Origin: Spirodela intermedia
Lineage: Eukaryota > Streptophyta > Magnoliopsida > Alismatales > Araceae
Assembly: GCA_902729315.2 (NCBI GenBank)
Contig: LR746273.1
Location: 2,705,001-2,769,000, forward strand
Length of the DNA: 64,000 nucleotides
Direction: 5' to 3'
The notes under the pieces: generated by a model
The model's database searches: none
Told to the model about the DNA's origin: nothing
Seen by the model: the letters and a program-made list of their open reading frames with translations, nothing else
Translations under genes and position numbers: made by a program
Shown: positions 25,201 through 35,983 of the stretch, in pieces
How the letters are laid out: each line of letters starts with the position of its first letter
How positions within the stretch are numbered: position 1 is the stretch's first letter

Positions 25201-27137
25201 TAGTGCAAGGGTGAACGCCTCATTATGTTTTCATGAATGAGAGACTAGTGAAGCAACACACAGAAACACCATCCACCTTCTCTACACCACTGCAGTCATT
25301 TATCCTATAGGGAAGGAATTCCTCTTTGTAGAGAGAAGGGAAGGGAGTTAGGTGGAAAGATACATCCTAGAGATAAGACAAAGGACCTGAATTACGCAGA
25401 GATGGAAAGAGGAAAAAAAATAAAAATGAGAAGAAACTCTTCACGCCTGTAGACAATGCGGAAAATACATATATTTTCTGCCATGCCACCAGCTACTTCA
25501 TTCCCAGGTCTGCCGTCTCAGATAATTGATGTAAGAGGCCAAAAGATCTTGGATTGATTACTCTTGTTAAGGACCTATGAGGATTGCGAAGACTCCAAAT
25601 CTCGTGGCTAAACTGCCAAGAGATTGGTATAAGTCCATTCGGACTGATGTAAGTCAACTTGATCCCTTCTAACTTGATGTAAAGTTCACCTAAAATGCAG
25701 TTACATAATAGTGCGAAGAAATTTAAAGGAGATATAGGAGAGAAAAAGGAAGGAAGAGAAGAAGAATTTATTTTTTTCAGAGGGAAAAAATGACCAAGTA
25801 ACGTAAGAGGAAGAAGAAGTTGAAAACAGAGATAGAGAGGAAAAATGACGAAGAAAAAGATAATAAGAGAAAGAGGATAAGTCCATTGATAGTTCTATAA
25901 TTGCCTGCTGCATGCCATTTCTATTATTGCTTGACACCAACCACTGACACTTGCTAGACAGGGTAGAGGACAACCCTTTCTCTTTTATTTTTCTCTTCTT
26001 CCTAGATGGCAACTAACTCTCCCACTTGCTAGTGCCTCTGCCAAGCAAGCTAATATTTTCACAGTGGAGGTGAACGGGATCAAGATAAGTGAATAACTTG
26101 CGCAAGTTGTTTTTCATCAGTACTGGTGGTATACAACGTATTCACACGTAATACCTTCTCTTTCCCATAAGTAAAAAAGCCTATTCATTGGAAATATAGT
26201 TTATCAGTACTATATATTGTTTAGCGCTTTATCTACAATATCCATCGCATAAGTTTATTCGCTGGAAACTTTCATTTGGTGGCTCTGATGCTAATATCGA
26301 TCAGAAGTATTTCCCTTGTCAGTAAGGATCCATATTTCTTGTCTCTATCCAGTCGAAACTTGTGGAAAACAATTTCTACTAGAAGATTGGGCTAAGCCAC
26401 ATTGCATGCCGGATAATATGTGAAGTTCCATACATTATTCTGAAATCCGAGAGATAAACATGTTCCCAGAATTATGGTCTGCAGTGGAACATAGCAGCCG
26501 AATCAGGCGGAATATAGCTTGTAAGAGCTTAGCAAGTAACAGCGAGACAGGTCAGATTGATTCGAGTTACGGACGAAGTAGGAGGCCTAGGATGGATCGT
26601 GGCAAGGAATCTCGGGTGGAAAGGCAATCGATCACTAGCTAGTGCAATGCGCACAACACAAGAAAGTTGTTAAATATGTGGATATAAGCTAAAAAGAAAA
26701 ATTAAAAATTCAGCCACTAAGAACCTTTGGACGGCAGGGATGGGTCCAGTTTCTCCGCGAAAGGAGGGGTATAACCTCTGTGACCCTCGTTACGTTGCAT
26801 TTTCATCTTCTCGTCTAGAGGTAAAGAGAATAGATTCTTGCTCCCCTCGAAAACCCTTCCAAGGAGCCCTTCCTCGATTCCGTGGTTAACGAGGTAGAAG
26901 AAACCATACTCTAAGCAAGCCTGCCATCACACACATACAAACCCCAGCTTTACGGGAGATAATTTCAGGAGAAATCTAACGCCATAGCGAACAATCCTCC
27001 GAAATCCAGGGTTCAAGGGGTTAAAAATTCGCCTGGCGTATCAGCTTCGCAGTCGACGCGCGGTCCAGTGACGAGAAATCGACCACGGGGAGCTCCAGAA
27101 TCCCGGCCATTTCTTCCAGCGCGGGCTTCCTCGCCAT
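22287..27137 (-). CDS. 2-oxoglutarate/Fe(II)-dependent dioxygenase, 11 exons
   Basis: Soluble plant 2-ODD oxidoreductases use Fe(II), 2-oxoglutarate and ascorbate; the substrate is not predictable here. Exons on the complement, in reading order: 27137-27033, 26920-26725, 24759-24679, 24420-24369, 23767-23646, 23159-23059, 22981-22923, 22812-22756, 22691-22646, 22556-22477 and 22365-22287. They join in phase to 325 residues. The N-terminal DIOX_N part reads LPVVDFSSLDR, then ACLEYGFFYLVNHGIEEG. The catalytic core has the iron ligands His201 and Asp203 (AHTDYG) and His262 (STLHRVL), and the 2-oxoglutarate-binding Arg271-x-Ser273 (ERYS). The end reads DCLVECLDSC, then FPPVRSSDYLKERL. The alternative in-frame ATG at 27,110 would shorten it by 9 residues. 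Intron 2 is nearly 2 kb and carries no gene. All splice sites are GT-AG except intron 1. Confidence 0.92.
26921..27032 (-). other. Probable GC-AG intron 1 of the dioxygenase gene (112 bp, phase 0)
   Basis: On the minus strand exon 1 ends CGC CAG and continues GCGAAT; no GT donor nearby gives the right phase. Exon 2 starts after GGCAG with GCT TGC TTA, giving IRQ-ACLEYGFF, the expected family sequence across this junction. The donor is therefore GC, and a weak one, because positions +3 to +6 depart from the AAGT preferred in GC introns. Confidence 0.65.
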
Positions 27138-28040
27138 CAGGCGCTCCCTCCGTCTCTCCCCGCTCCAAGAAAGGCTTACTCGAAACGCGTTGCCCTTATT
27201 GGGCCGCCATTCCAGCAACACTCTTCCACGAATCCTACTAAGCCCTTTAGGTACGTCCGGGCCCACCTGTTAAAGCATATCGAGGGCCTCAAAAGCCTGG
27301 TCCCATTCTACCTTCTAGCAGCCCCATTCGTCTCCTTTAATCTGTTACTTTCACGAGTCAAATCATATGATATATTGAATTATTATAAATAAATAAATAA
27401 AATTTAAATATCAAGTAGATTTCTGATTAATAGTGATTTTAAATTAGGGTCTAGGGATAAAGGGTTTAATAATAAAATAATAAGTATGTATGTATGGATT
27501 TAAATTTTATATGCGTTGAATGATAATAAATTTATTTCGCATTTTTCAACATTGACATCTATTTTCGATAAGTTGGAACTGATATTGATCAGCATTATCA
27601 ATTTCCCCTTTTGGCTATATTATGTTATTCATTAATACATATATATGCGTTGTCCTAATATTCATAATTGAAAAACAATTATTAGATATAAAAAATGACG
27701 AAAATATGGAGATTTATCTACACACGAATTTGTGGGTCATTGATAATTGTGAATAATTAGCTTTTACAAGATGATGATTGGCAATATTGAACGTTGGAGA
27801 AACACTAACAATATTTGTTCCTGGAAAATATGAAATCTTAATTATTTTAATCGGAAATAAAAACCTTAAAGTAGTGGTTTATGTGGGATTTAATGTTGAA
27901 GTTATTTCATGCTTATAAGATTAATGCCACTTCTAGAAAACATTATAAATGCTGAATATAAGTTATTCCGATTATAACATTTAAATCAGAAATTATGCCC
28001 AACAGGGCTACCTTGAAGGTCCAAAGACGGTATATATTGT

Positions 28041-28098
<58 letters not shown>

Positions 28099-28868
28099 AA
28101 TTTTGGAATAGCCATGGACCGCCCGAATGCAAAAAAGGTGTTAATGAGCCATAACAGCCCATAGCAGCGGTCAGGTCCGGCCCAGTTTTTATCCCGGGTA
28201 GCGAAGTCAACCCAGGGATTCAACTACCGTCTACCGTCCCGTGCTACGCAATTCTGCAGACACCTACCGTGCATGCCGTTTTCGTGGCGGGAGGAAAGAG
28301 ACTGATACGGACCCAGGACGCTCGAATTGGCTTCGACTTCCACCACCCCTCACCGTCCCCATCCTACACAAGAAGGGGAGTTGGTAGGACTGGCCCTTTG
28401 TTGATTCGTCTACTCCACACCCTCTTTGTAGCTTCCGTTGAACCAAACGCAACCTTCCTCTCTCTCTCTCCCTACCCATTTTTCTCCCTCATCTCTCTCT
28501 CTCTAGACTTTCTCACAAAAAACTACCTTCTTCCCCGTCCCACCTCTCTCTCTCTCTAGAAAAAAATTCGTACTCTTTTTCCTCTCTCTCTCTCTTTCCA
28601 TACATAATTTCTATTTATCTATATATATAATAATTCGATCAACACTAAAACATGAAGCTGATTAGATGATGTGGGCTATTATGCAGTGGAGTCTATGAAC
28701 ACTAAATGTGGCCCCAGTTAGTCACAGCTAGCCCAGTCGATTTTGTTTTTCGTGCTTTTAATTTAAAATTAACGATAATGACAATTATAAATGGTGTCAT
28801 TTTTCAATAATTATTCGTCTTTTTTTCTTACCTCGCGGGCTCCACATTCAAACCTTTGGGTACTATAA
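27138..28868. other. Divergent intergenic region between dioxygenase and RING-CH genes
   Basis: The two neighbours are transcribed away from each other, so this region holds both promoters. 27,360-27,990 is AT-rich with no signal. A (GA)n tract lies at 28,040-28,094. Pyrimidine-rich runs (28,457-28,600) follow. No gene is seen. Confidence 0.4.
28040..28094. repeat. (GA)n microsatellite
   Basis: GA tract of about 55 bases with one early interruption. Confidence 0.95.
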
Positions 28869-28869
28869 G

Positions 28870-28889
28870 CACGTGTCACGTGATTGGCC
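28870..28889. promoter_or_regulatory. Double G-box next to a CCAAT motif
   Basis: Reads CACGTGTCACGTGATTGG: two CACGTG cores seven bases apart, followed by the complement of CCAAT. G-boxes bind plant bZIP and bHLH factors. It lies about 450 bases upstream of the RING-CH start codon, in the promoter shared with the divergent dioxygenase. Function is inferred from motif and position only. Confidence 0.5.
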
Positions 28890-29336
28890 GGTTGCGAGGG
28901 GTGGGGGAAGGCGTCTAAGCACGAGGAGCCGCAGGTCATTGGTCTTCTTCTTCCTCCTCTCTCTCTCTCTGTGGCGCCTCCGACCAGGCGGTTAGACGGG
29001 GCTGCAGTCTGCGGGGGGGCAAAGACATGCATTACCTTCTCCATCTCAGGTGCTTCGTGCCGACCTCTGCCTCCTCTCTCCGCTGTTGCTCAGTTGTCCC
29101 TCCTTTTGGTTTCCGTTTGAGATTCTCGTTTCTCCTTCTTCGGGCTCTGTATTAATGAGCATCGATTGGTCTTCCGGTGATGAGAGGAGAGACGAGGGGA
29201 ATTCCTCTTGTTTCGGTTTCATCTGAAGGGCTTGATTGTTGATGGAGCGCGAGTGAATATAATTGGCGGAGTTTTTGCTTTTATTTATTTTATACTCTGA
29301 AGTTCGTAGTTGTGCGGTAGCTGACCGTGGAAACTG

Positions 29337-32300
29337 ATGCAGGATGTGGAGTTGGGCAGAGGGATGAGGCAGGGGATGGGGAAGACGTCGAATTCAAGGT
29401 TGGATTCGGATTCCAAGGTCGGGGGGGATGATGGAATGGAGGAATCGCTGTCGCGTGAGGATCGCAGCAGCGTCAGAGGCGGTGGACTTGCAACGATTAC
29501 CGATGAGGCGGTGGTTGGCATCGTCATCTCGGTCCCCGAGGAGGTCGCCACGCTGAAGGCGAGGTCTCCGAAGAGCATTGGCATGGGCCTGGTCATTAGT
29601 CAGGATGATAAGTTGCCGGATGCGAGTCCGAAGAAGAAGAGCTTCCTGAGAAGTGAAAGCTACAGCGAGGAATGCAGGTGAGGAATTCCCTCTTTACGAT
29701 TTCTTGTATCTCACATCAAATTCAGATATCCCTACAATAGGCGACAAGGGAGAGAGAGGGAGAGAACAAGCATTCTACGATCTGATCTCACTTTAATACG
29801 TGTTTGATAAAGATCTGGGAGACTGGTGGGGTATTTGATTAGCCAGTATTGGTAGTCATCATTTTGTCGTCTTCCAATCATCAGTTTAGGCGCCTGCCCA
29901 GTTCCTTAAATGAACCTGTTATCAAATATGAATTTGGGGAGTAAATAAATCAATTTGGTTTCCTTTGATTAGCTAGAATGAAAACAGAAGATATGGGGTG
30001 CACAGTGATAGCTAAACATGGTCTCAATCTTAGGTCTCTCAGCTACGTCAAACACTTATCAGTACACGATCTGAATTCTGGTCTTTTTTTCCCCTTCCAT
30101 TTCTTTCTTTGCACTCTATGGCTTTTTTGTGGGATGTTTCAGGAAAGAACTAACCAAAGATTTTCTTTCTGTATTTTTATTTTGTCAAGAAAGAATCAAT
30201 TTGGTTTCCTTTTTGTATAAATATTCTTTTTGTGGAGAGCATAAAATTTTCGTTCAAAGATTTTTTTCGAATTTTCCTCCTACAAACCAATGGGATTTTT
30301 TTAGTTCCAGAATCTTTGTCAGATTTTTTCTTATACTTACGAAGTTATAGATAACATATTTTTTTCTCATCATCTTATACTGGAAACAGTGATCTCCTTC
30401 CGTAAAATCCAATTTCTGCTGTCCTCATCCATCAATCTTGTTATTTTTCTACCTCTGGTGCGTACTTTAGAGCAAGTGGTGGTGGAAGGGCAAATATTAA
30501 GATATTAATCCGTTCCAAATGCCCCCAGGGGTGGCAGAAAATCAACCAACTAAGATTGAAACAAAAAAGTTATAGATCACCATAGGAAAACTAGAGACAA
30601 CATATCAGGAAAGCAATCTGTGTTGCATGATAAAGGTCCGATCCTGCACCACTTACATGTAAAATCCGACTGTGTATGCAACAGAATGATTCGAAACCTT
30701 CTTCGTGAACATTTTTGTATCATTATCGAATTTCGTTGTTCTTTCTACATGTCTTGTCGACTTGCTTAAACATGAGTTTGAAGTAACTCAAAATTATGAT
30801 AGCGCATTGACGTGAAAACTGTTAGATTATGTGAGGATACATCTCGATTTATCTATATGTCCCAGTCATTTTATGTCTGTATGGACGTGAAGAATATGGT
30901 CCTTTTGATTTCTTTCAAAAGCCCTAAAAATCCAGCAGGATTCCAGAATGTCTTTATTAACGTTATCAAGCGTTCGACGAGGGTTATTTCGGAATTGTTG
31001 TGTACTATGCGTCATTGACCTTGTCTCCATAGCTTCTAACTGATCTTTTTTCCTTAGTGTAATTAAACGATTACTTGAAATGGGAACCATTATGAATATA
31101 CATTCATCCATCTAGGTTTTATTTTCTCTTTTATTTCCTTAAACTATGCACAACACAGACCGTATCCTGAACCTTATCTTAAACTATGCATATCTTGAGC
31201 CCCAGATTCTCAACTGTATGAAGTGATGAAATTCATTCTAATTGACTGTGATATCTGCCTTACCCTAATAAACATGTACCTCTCCAAATTTTATGCCAAG
31301 GGAATCCTAGTCCTGAGCTTTATGGCCACTAAATGTGACGAGCTCCACGATCGTTTGAGTCTGGTGTGAGGAATTTTGCAGATGTTGTAACATCTGAACC
31401 ATGTTAAGTATGCAGCATGGCAGTAATTCAGATCACGTGAAGACTTTCATAGATAATGATGTGTCTCTTTCTATTTATAACATTTAAAATGTTGACGCGC
31501 ATGTGTACACACTATTGTTCTATTTATAAACTATAACCATTAAAACAAACCTAAACTTCTTATAAAGTATGAGATGTCTTAACCTGTCTTTGTAATCATT
31601 TAGGTATTGATGAGTGAGTAGCAACTGGCCACCAGTGGAACAACCATTTTTATTTATTTACCTGCTTACAGTTTTCTACGTTTATATCTTGCCTTAAAAG
31701 TCGCTGGGAAAACATCTATTAATTCCAAGTTAATACTAAAAATCTGTGTGAATTTATACACGGTTTATTTAATTTATTGAGCGTGTATTATATACTCCTT
31801 GCTATTATCTGGCCCGATCTGACCTGACCTTAGATCACAGCTTTCCCAAAAATTTCATACGTAGCAACTCTAGTTGTTGGTTTAATATGTTCAGAAAGGG
31901 TAGTAGTAGCAGATCTTTCAGAAGCAAAAGTCGTTTTGGTGAGAATAAGTTGTTTCATCAAGGTTCGATTCAAATTGGTTTATGATTCCTCATGTTGTGT
32001 TTTTGTTGTTTGTTGTGTAAGAGTTAGAGTTGTGCCACTTTAGTCATATGAAAAAATTACTGACAAGGGAAATGCCCTTTTTAAGCATCCATCTAAGATA
32101 AAGATCATTTTATCTGTTGAGGAACCAGATGTATATTTTTCATGATGATGAGGTTTTAGTGCTTCTAAGTCCCCATGTTTTTTTTTAAACACGCGCTTAA
32201 CACAAAAATAATTTTATATGTTGAGGAACTAGATGTAAACTTTTCATGTTGATCAATTTTCGGTGCTGATGTGTCCCCAGAAACTAATGCATCTGAGACT

Positions 32301-33649
32301 TTAAATGCCACATGGATGAGGGTAAGCCACCTAGTGGGTGTTTATTATTATAGCTGCGGATTATCTTTTACATATGAGAAAAAAAATGTACGTGAGATTT
32401 TTACTGAATAGCGTCTATTGTGCCTATTATGTCGTGGACAGGTTTGTGTCGTGGATCGATATTTGCATAATATTCCATGGCGATTGCTTCTTGGCTAGTT
32501 TATCTCTGATTAATGTTTAGTATTGTCGTCAGCTATGTGGAACAGTAGGAGAATATTTACCATTGAGGTTGACGTGTCCATCCTTTTGCCCTACAGAGTC
32601 TGTCAGCAATCGTCAGATGAGCCTCTGATAGATCTTGGATGCAGATGCCGGGGTGAGCTCGCAAAAGCCCACCTGTCCTGCATCAAGATTTGGTTCCAAA
32701 CTAGGGGTTCAAACAGATGTGAGATTTGCCAGTAAGTATACAATGGCCTCATCGCAAATTTTAATTTGAACCTCATGTAAAGTGGGGGAGTATTTTTAAT
32801 GCTTATGTTACAGGGAGATAGCTGCAAATGTGCCTCTTCCAGAGACCCAGCCTTCTGTAAGTCTTTTTTTTCCTGATGGGTTTTTAGTTTGATTACCAAT
32901 TTTTGGTTTTACATACTACTTGAAACATTGATAACCCGTTTTTACTTGCTCCTTAAGTCTCTCAGAATTTCCCAACTCTTGGTTTTTATTCCTCTGACAT
33001 ATCCTAAAATATTCAAGGGTGGTCCATTACATTCCGCCATTATTTCAATGGTTTTTCTATATTTTCTTATCCCAAATGAATAAGTTCAGAATGATAAGGC
33101 CATAAATTAGTTCAGGGCTTTTGCGACTATTTCAGTTGAGCACATAAATCTCTCTCTCTCTCTCTCTCTTGTCGTGGAATTAAGTTAATATAATTTATGT
33201 ATCATGCCATTTTTGCTTTGGGCTAATTTCATTTCGATATCCTTATGCTTGCCATGTGGCAGGAAAATTATTGGATTTGGAGAATTGAGCCAGTTTTTGG
33301 AGGTTCCACTATGGTACAGGAAGAACGGGAAAGGGTATGCGGTGTTTGCACGGTTATTTTATCCTGGCAAATCATGAGAATATTATTTTTTTGCCATTTG
33401 TTTCCTCCGTTAGCTTTTTATTCTTTTAAATTCTTGCAACAGGGTTGCCTTAGCCCATTGTGGATTGCATTCTGCATTTTAATCGGCGGGCTGTTCTTGG
33501 ATGTCCTGATATCAATTTCTCTCGGTGTCTCTGCATTGCCTGAGAACATCATAATCGGTATGCCCTTGAAATTTGTTGCCAATTTTAGTACTCAATGCTG
33601 TTTCCCCTTGATATTTTCTTCAATATTTAATCCTCAAAAGCTTTCTTAG
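29337..33649 (+). CDS. RING-CH (MARCH-type) membrane E3 ubiquitin ligase, C-terminal exon apparently missing; join(29337..29677,32597..32731,32814..32856,33263..33334,33443..33649)
   Basis: MARCH-like E3 ligases sit in endomembranes and ubiquitinate membrane proteins. Exons 1-4 join in phase with GT-AG introns. An in-frame TGA lies four codons before the ATG. The RING-CH finger is complete: Cys113, Cys116, Cys129, Cys131, His139, Cys142, Cys155 and Cys158 (C4HC3). Intron 1, of 2.9 kb, falls right after the first Cys codon. Exon 4 has the conserved NYWIWRIEP, and exon 5 the first membrane helix (SPLWIAFCILIGGLFLDVLI) and SLGVSALPENIIIG. Family members continue with a second hydrophobic segment encoded by one more exon. 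The donor for that splice is present (GTATGC at 33,558), but no matching exon was found before the next gene. Reading on gives 29 extra residues and a stop at 33,649, for 265 in total. It may be a truncated or decaying copy. Confidence 0.82.
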
Positions 33650-34164
33650 TAGTACCTGAGCAGTAGGAGATCGACTATTGGAAACCATGAGAAAATGATT
33701 TTTCAGATTATTTAAATGCTCCTCATTACTTCTATTATTAGGATAAATATCGCAACTTAATCCTCAGTTTCTTCTAGGTTTTGCACGATTCTATAACAAA
33801 AACTGGTGAAACCCAAAGAAAAACGATTATCAGGGTTTTTGGAAGACTAAAAACTATAATTTGTGGATTTGAAAGCTAGAATCCCTTTTTTTAAAGTAGA
33901 GCTTTCCTTGTTTTTTTATCAGCTAGAAGCCTACATCTTCTCCTCCAAGGTGAGATCCTTATGTTCTGAGATTGGTAGCTCGAGTCTTTTGAAAAAAACA
34001 TAAGACATGTCATTTATTCAGTGAATAATTTCGTGTCAAGAGTACAGAAAATGAAGTGAAAGACGTGTAAAAATAGAAACACACAATATTGGCCTTGTAG
34101 CATGGTATGAGGCTAGGTGCAATGGTTTCTCTTGAGACTAAGATGCTGATGCATACGTTTGCAA

Positions 34165-34620
34165 GCTGGTTCAAGATGACCCAAGATGATTTAAGTCAAA
34201 CAACAGTTTCCTCATTTTAGAACACGTCACCTGAGTCAGCTCAAGTCGACTCCAATCAGCTTAGATTAATTTGGGCTTGTAAACTGGAGGTTCAATTTAT
34301 TTCCAAGATTGAAGTCAAATAGCACCTTCCTCATCTAGAACCTGCGACCTGAGTCAGCTCAAGTTGACGCTTCCAATTTGGGCTTTGTGGACTAATGGCT
34401 TGGCCCCTATTCATTTCCAAGGTTGACGCCGAACATTATCTTCGTCAACTAGAACATGTGATCGGAGTCAGCTCGAGTAGACTCCAATTGCCTTCAAATT
34501 TGGGCCTGTGGACTTGAGACTGGGCCCAATTCATTTCCAAGATTGAAGTCAAACATCTCCTTTCTCGCCCACATCTGATCCGAGTAAGCCCAAGTTGACT
34601 GCATCTGAAGTCGTTTTCAA
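34165..34620. repeat. Degenerate tandem array, period about 114-118 bp, roughly four units
   Basis: The core GAGTCAGCTCAAG recurs at about 34,233, 34,351 and 34,465, with a weaker copy at 34,582. Between cores, TTTGGGC...GTGGACT, a run like CATTTCCAAGATTGAAGTCAAA, and TAGAACATGTGA-like blocks recur in the same order. Units differ by many substitutions, so the array is old. Confidence 0.85.
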
Positions 34621-35359
34621 ACCCAGGCTCCTCAGCCTTATCTAACCCGAATCCCAAGATATCTAGCTGATAACCTATTCCCTCTGGCAGCTAAGTTAAG
34701 TCGGAACCAATGGGGGTTGCAGATTCAGACCCAGACTCCGAAAAATAGCATTAAATCTGCACCTGATTTATGGGTTTAAATTAACCTTGGAACTAGAAAA
34801 ACTAATTCTTCTGGTATCATAGTTTGGTCTTCACCACTGATTCTTCTGGTATTGTCCCAGGGAACACAAACAGGGAACACAAACAGAAGTGAACTTTCTC
34901 TTGATGGCATTTTTCCGAACAGCTTCATGCATATTGTATATTCCTGCTTGTGGGAGTAGGCCAATCGAACCCATGGCTATTCTGGTGGAGACTACGTTGA
35001 ATCCGCATGGAGAGAGAACGTAGTCTCTTCTGGGAAGAGAGTGAGAGAGAGCTAGTTCTGGTCCTGTTCTGATCAGCTAATGGGGAAAAGAGGGGAGACA
35101 AGTGTTTGATCCGGAAAAGGGAGAGACCCTGTACTGGTAGAGAGAGAGGGAGGCGGAGAGATGTGAGAGGGAGAGGTGGGGGGAGAGAGTTGCTTGTAGC
35201 CTCGTCCCCATTGGTTGATTAGGACAGGCATCAGAACTATGGTAGTCTCTCCCCTCCAGATGCAGCTTTGTCTCTCATCCTCGCAGTTCTTATGCCAGTG
35301 CTAATTAATGCGAGCCTCTGAATCCGCGCTGTCTACAGATTACTACTGAAGAAGGGAGT

Positions 35360-35391
35360 CTCTCTCTTCTCTCTCTCTCTCTCTCTCTCTC
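35360..35391. repeat. (CT)n microsatellite
   Basis: CT tract of about 30 bases in the BURP upstream region. Confidence 0.9.
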
Positions 35392-35718
35392 TATTTCATC
35401 AAGCTTCCAAACTAAACCCACGGTTTTAACAGACTGTTACCGTCCCGGAGCTCTTCACTTTTAGAGTTGAAGGGCCACAGAAGCACTGACCGGAGAATGA
35501 CGTGTGAACATCGCAGGCGTCCTCATCATGCTGGGTCTGGGTACCGCTCTCCGACTCTCTTTGGAATGCTGCCACGGTTGGAGACTGCGGCGAAACGCCC
35601 CTGCCCCTGCCGATACAGTCGCCAATCCTCCGCCTCGCCCCCTTGAAGTCTAGCCTCCACACTCATGTACGTACTTACCTTGCACAGAATAGGAGGAATG
35701 ATGACATGGATATGGGAG

Positions 35719-35775
<57 letters not shown>
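35719..35775. repeat. (GA)n microsatellite upstream of the BURP gene
   Basis: GA tract of about 57 bases, ending about 210 bases before the BURP start codon. GA/CT tracts in plant promoters can bind GAGA-binding (BBR/BPC) factors; no direct evidence here. Confidence 0.95.
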
Positions 35776-35776
<1 letters not shown>

Positions 35777-35983
35777 GTATTTATTTATGGCAAAGGTGAA
35801 GCCCCCAGTCTGTTATGAAGACCCCCCATTCTTTTGAGGGGTTCCATGTGCCTGCCTCCTGGATTCCCGCATCGTCGTGGACTCCAAGGGGCGGGGGGGA
35901 GCTCCCCTACCTTCTCCTCCTATTTATTCTTAACTGTGGGGCAGCCGATTGGGTCGCTTCAGTAGCTTCTTCCGGTACTTCAA

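Larger units (their letters stand above)
33650..35983. other. Spacer between the RING-CH and BURP genes
   Basis: Apart from the tandem array at 34,165-34,620 and microsatellites, no coding exon was recognised. The part from about 35,000 is GA-rich and is probably the BURP promoter. A TATA-like CTATTTATTC lies about 65 bases upstream of the BURP ATG. Confidence 0.4.
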
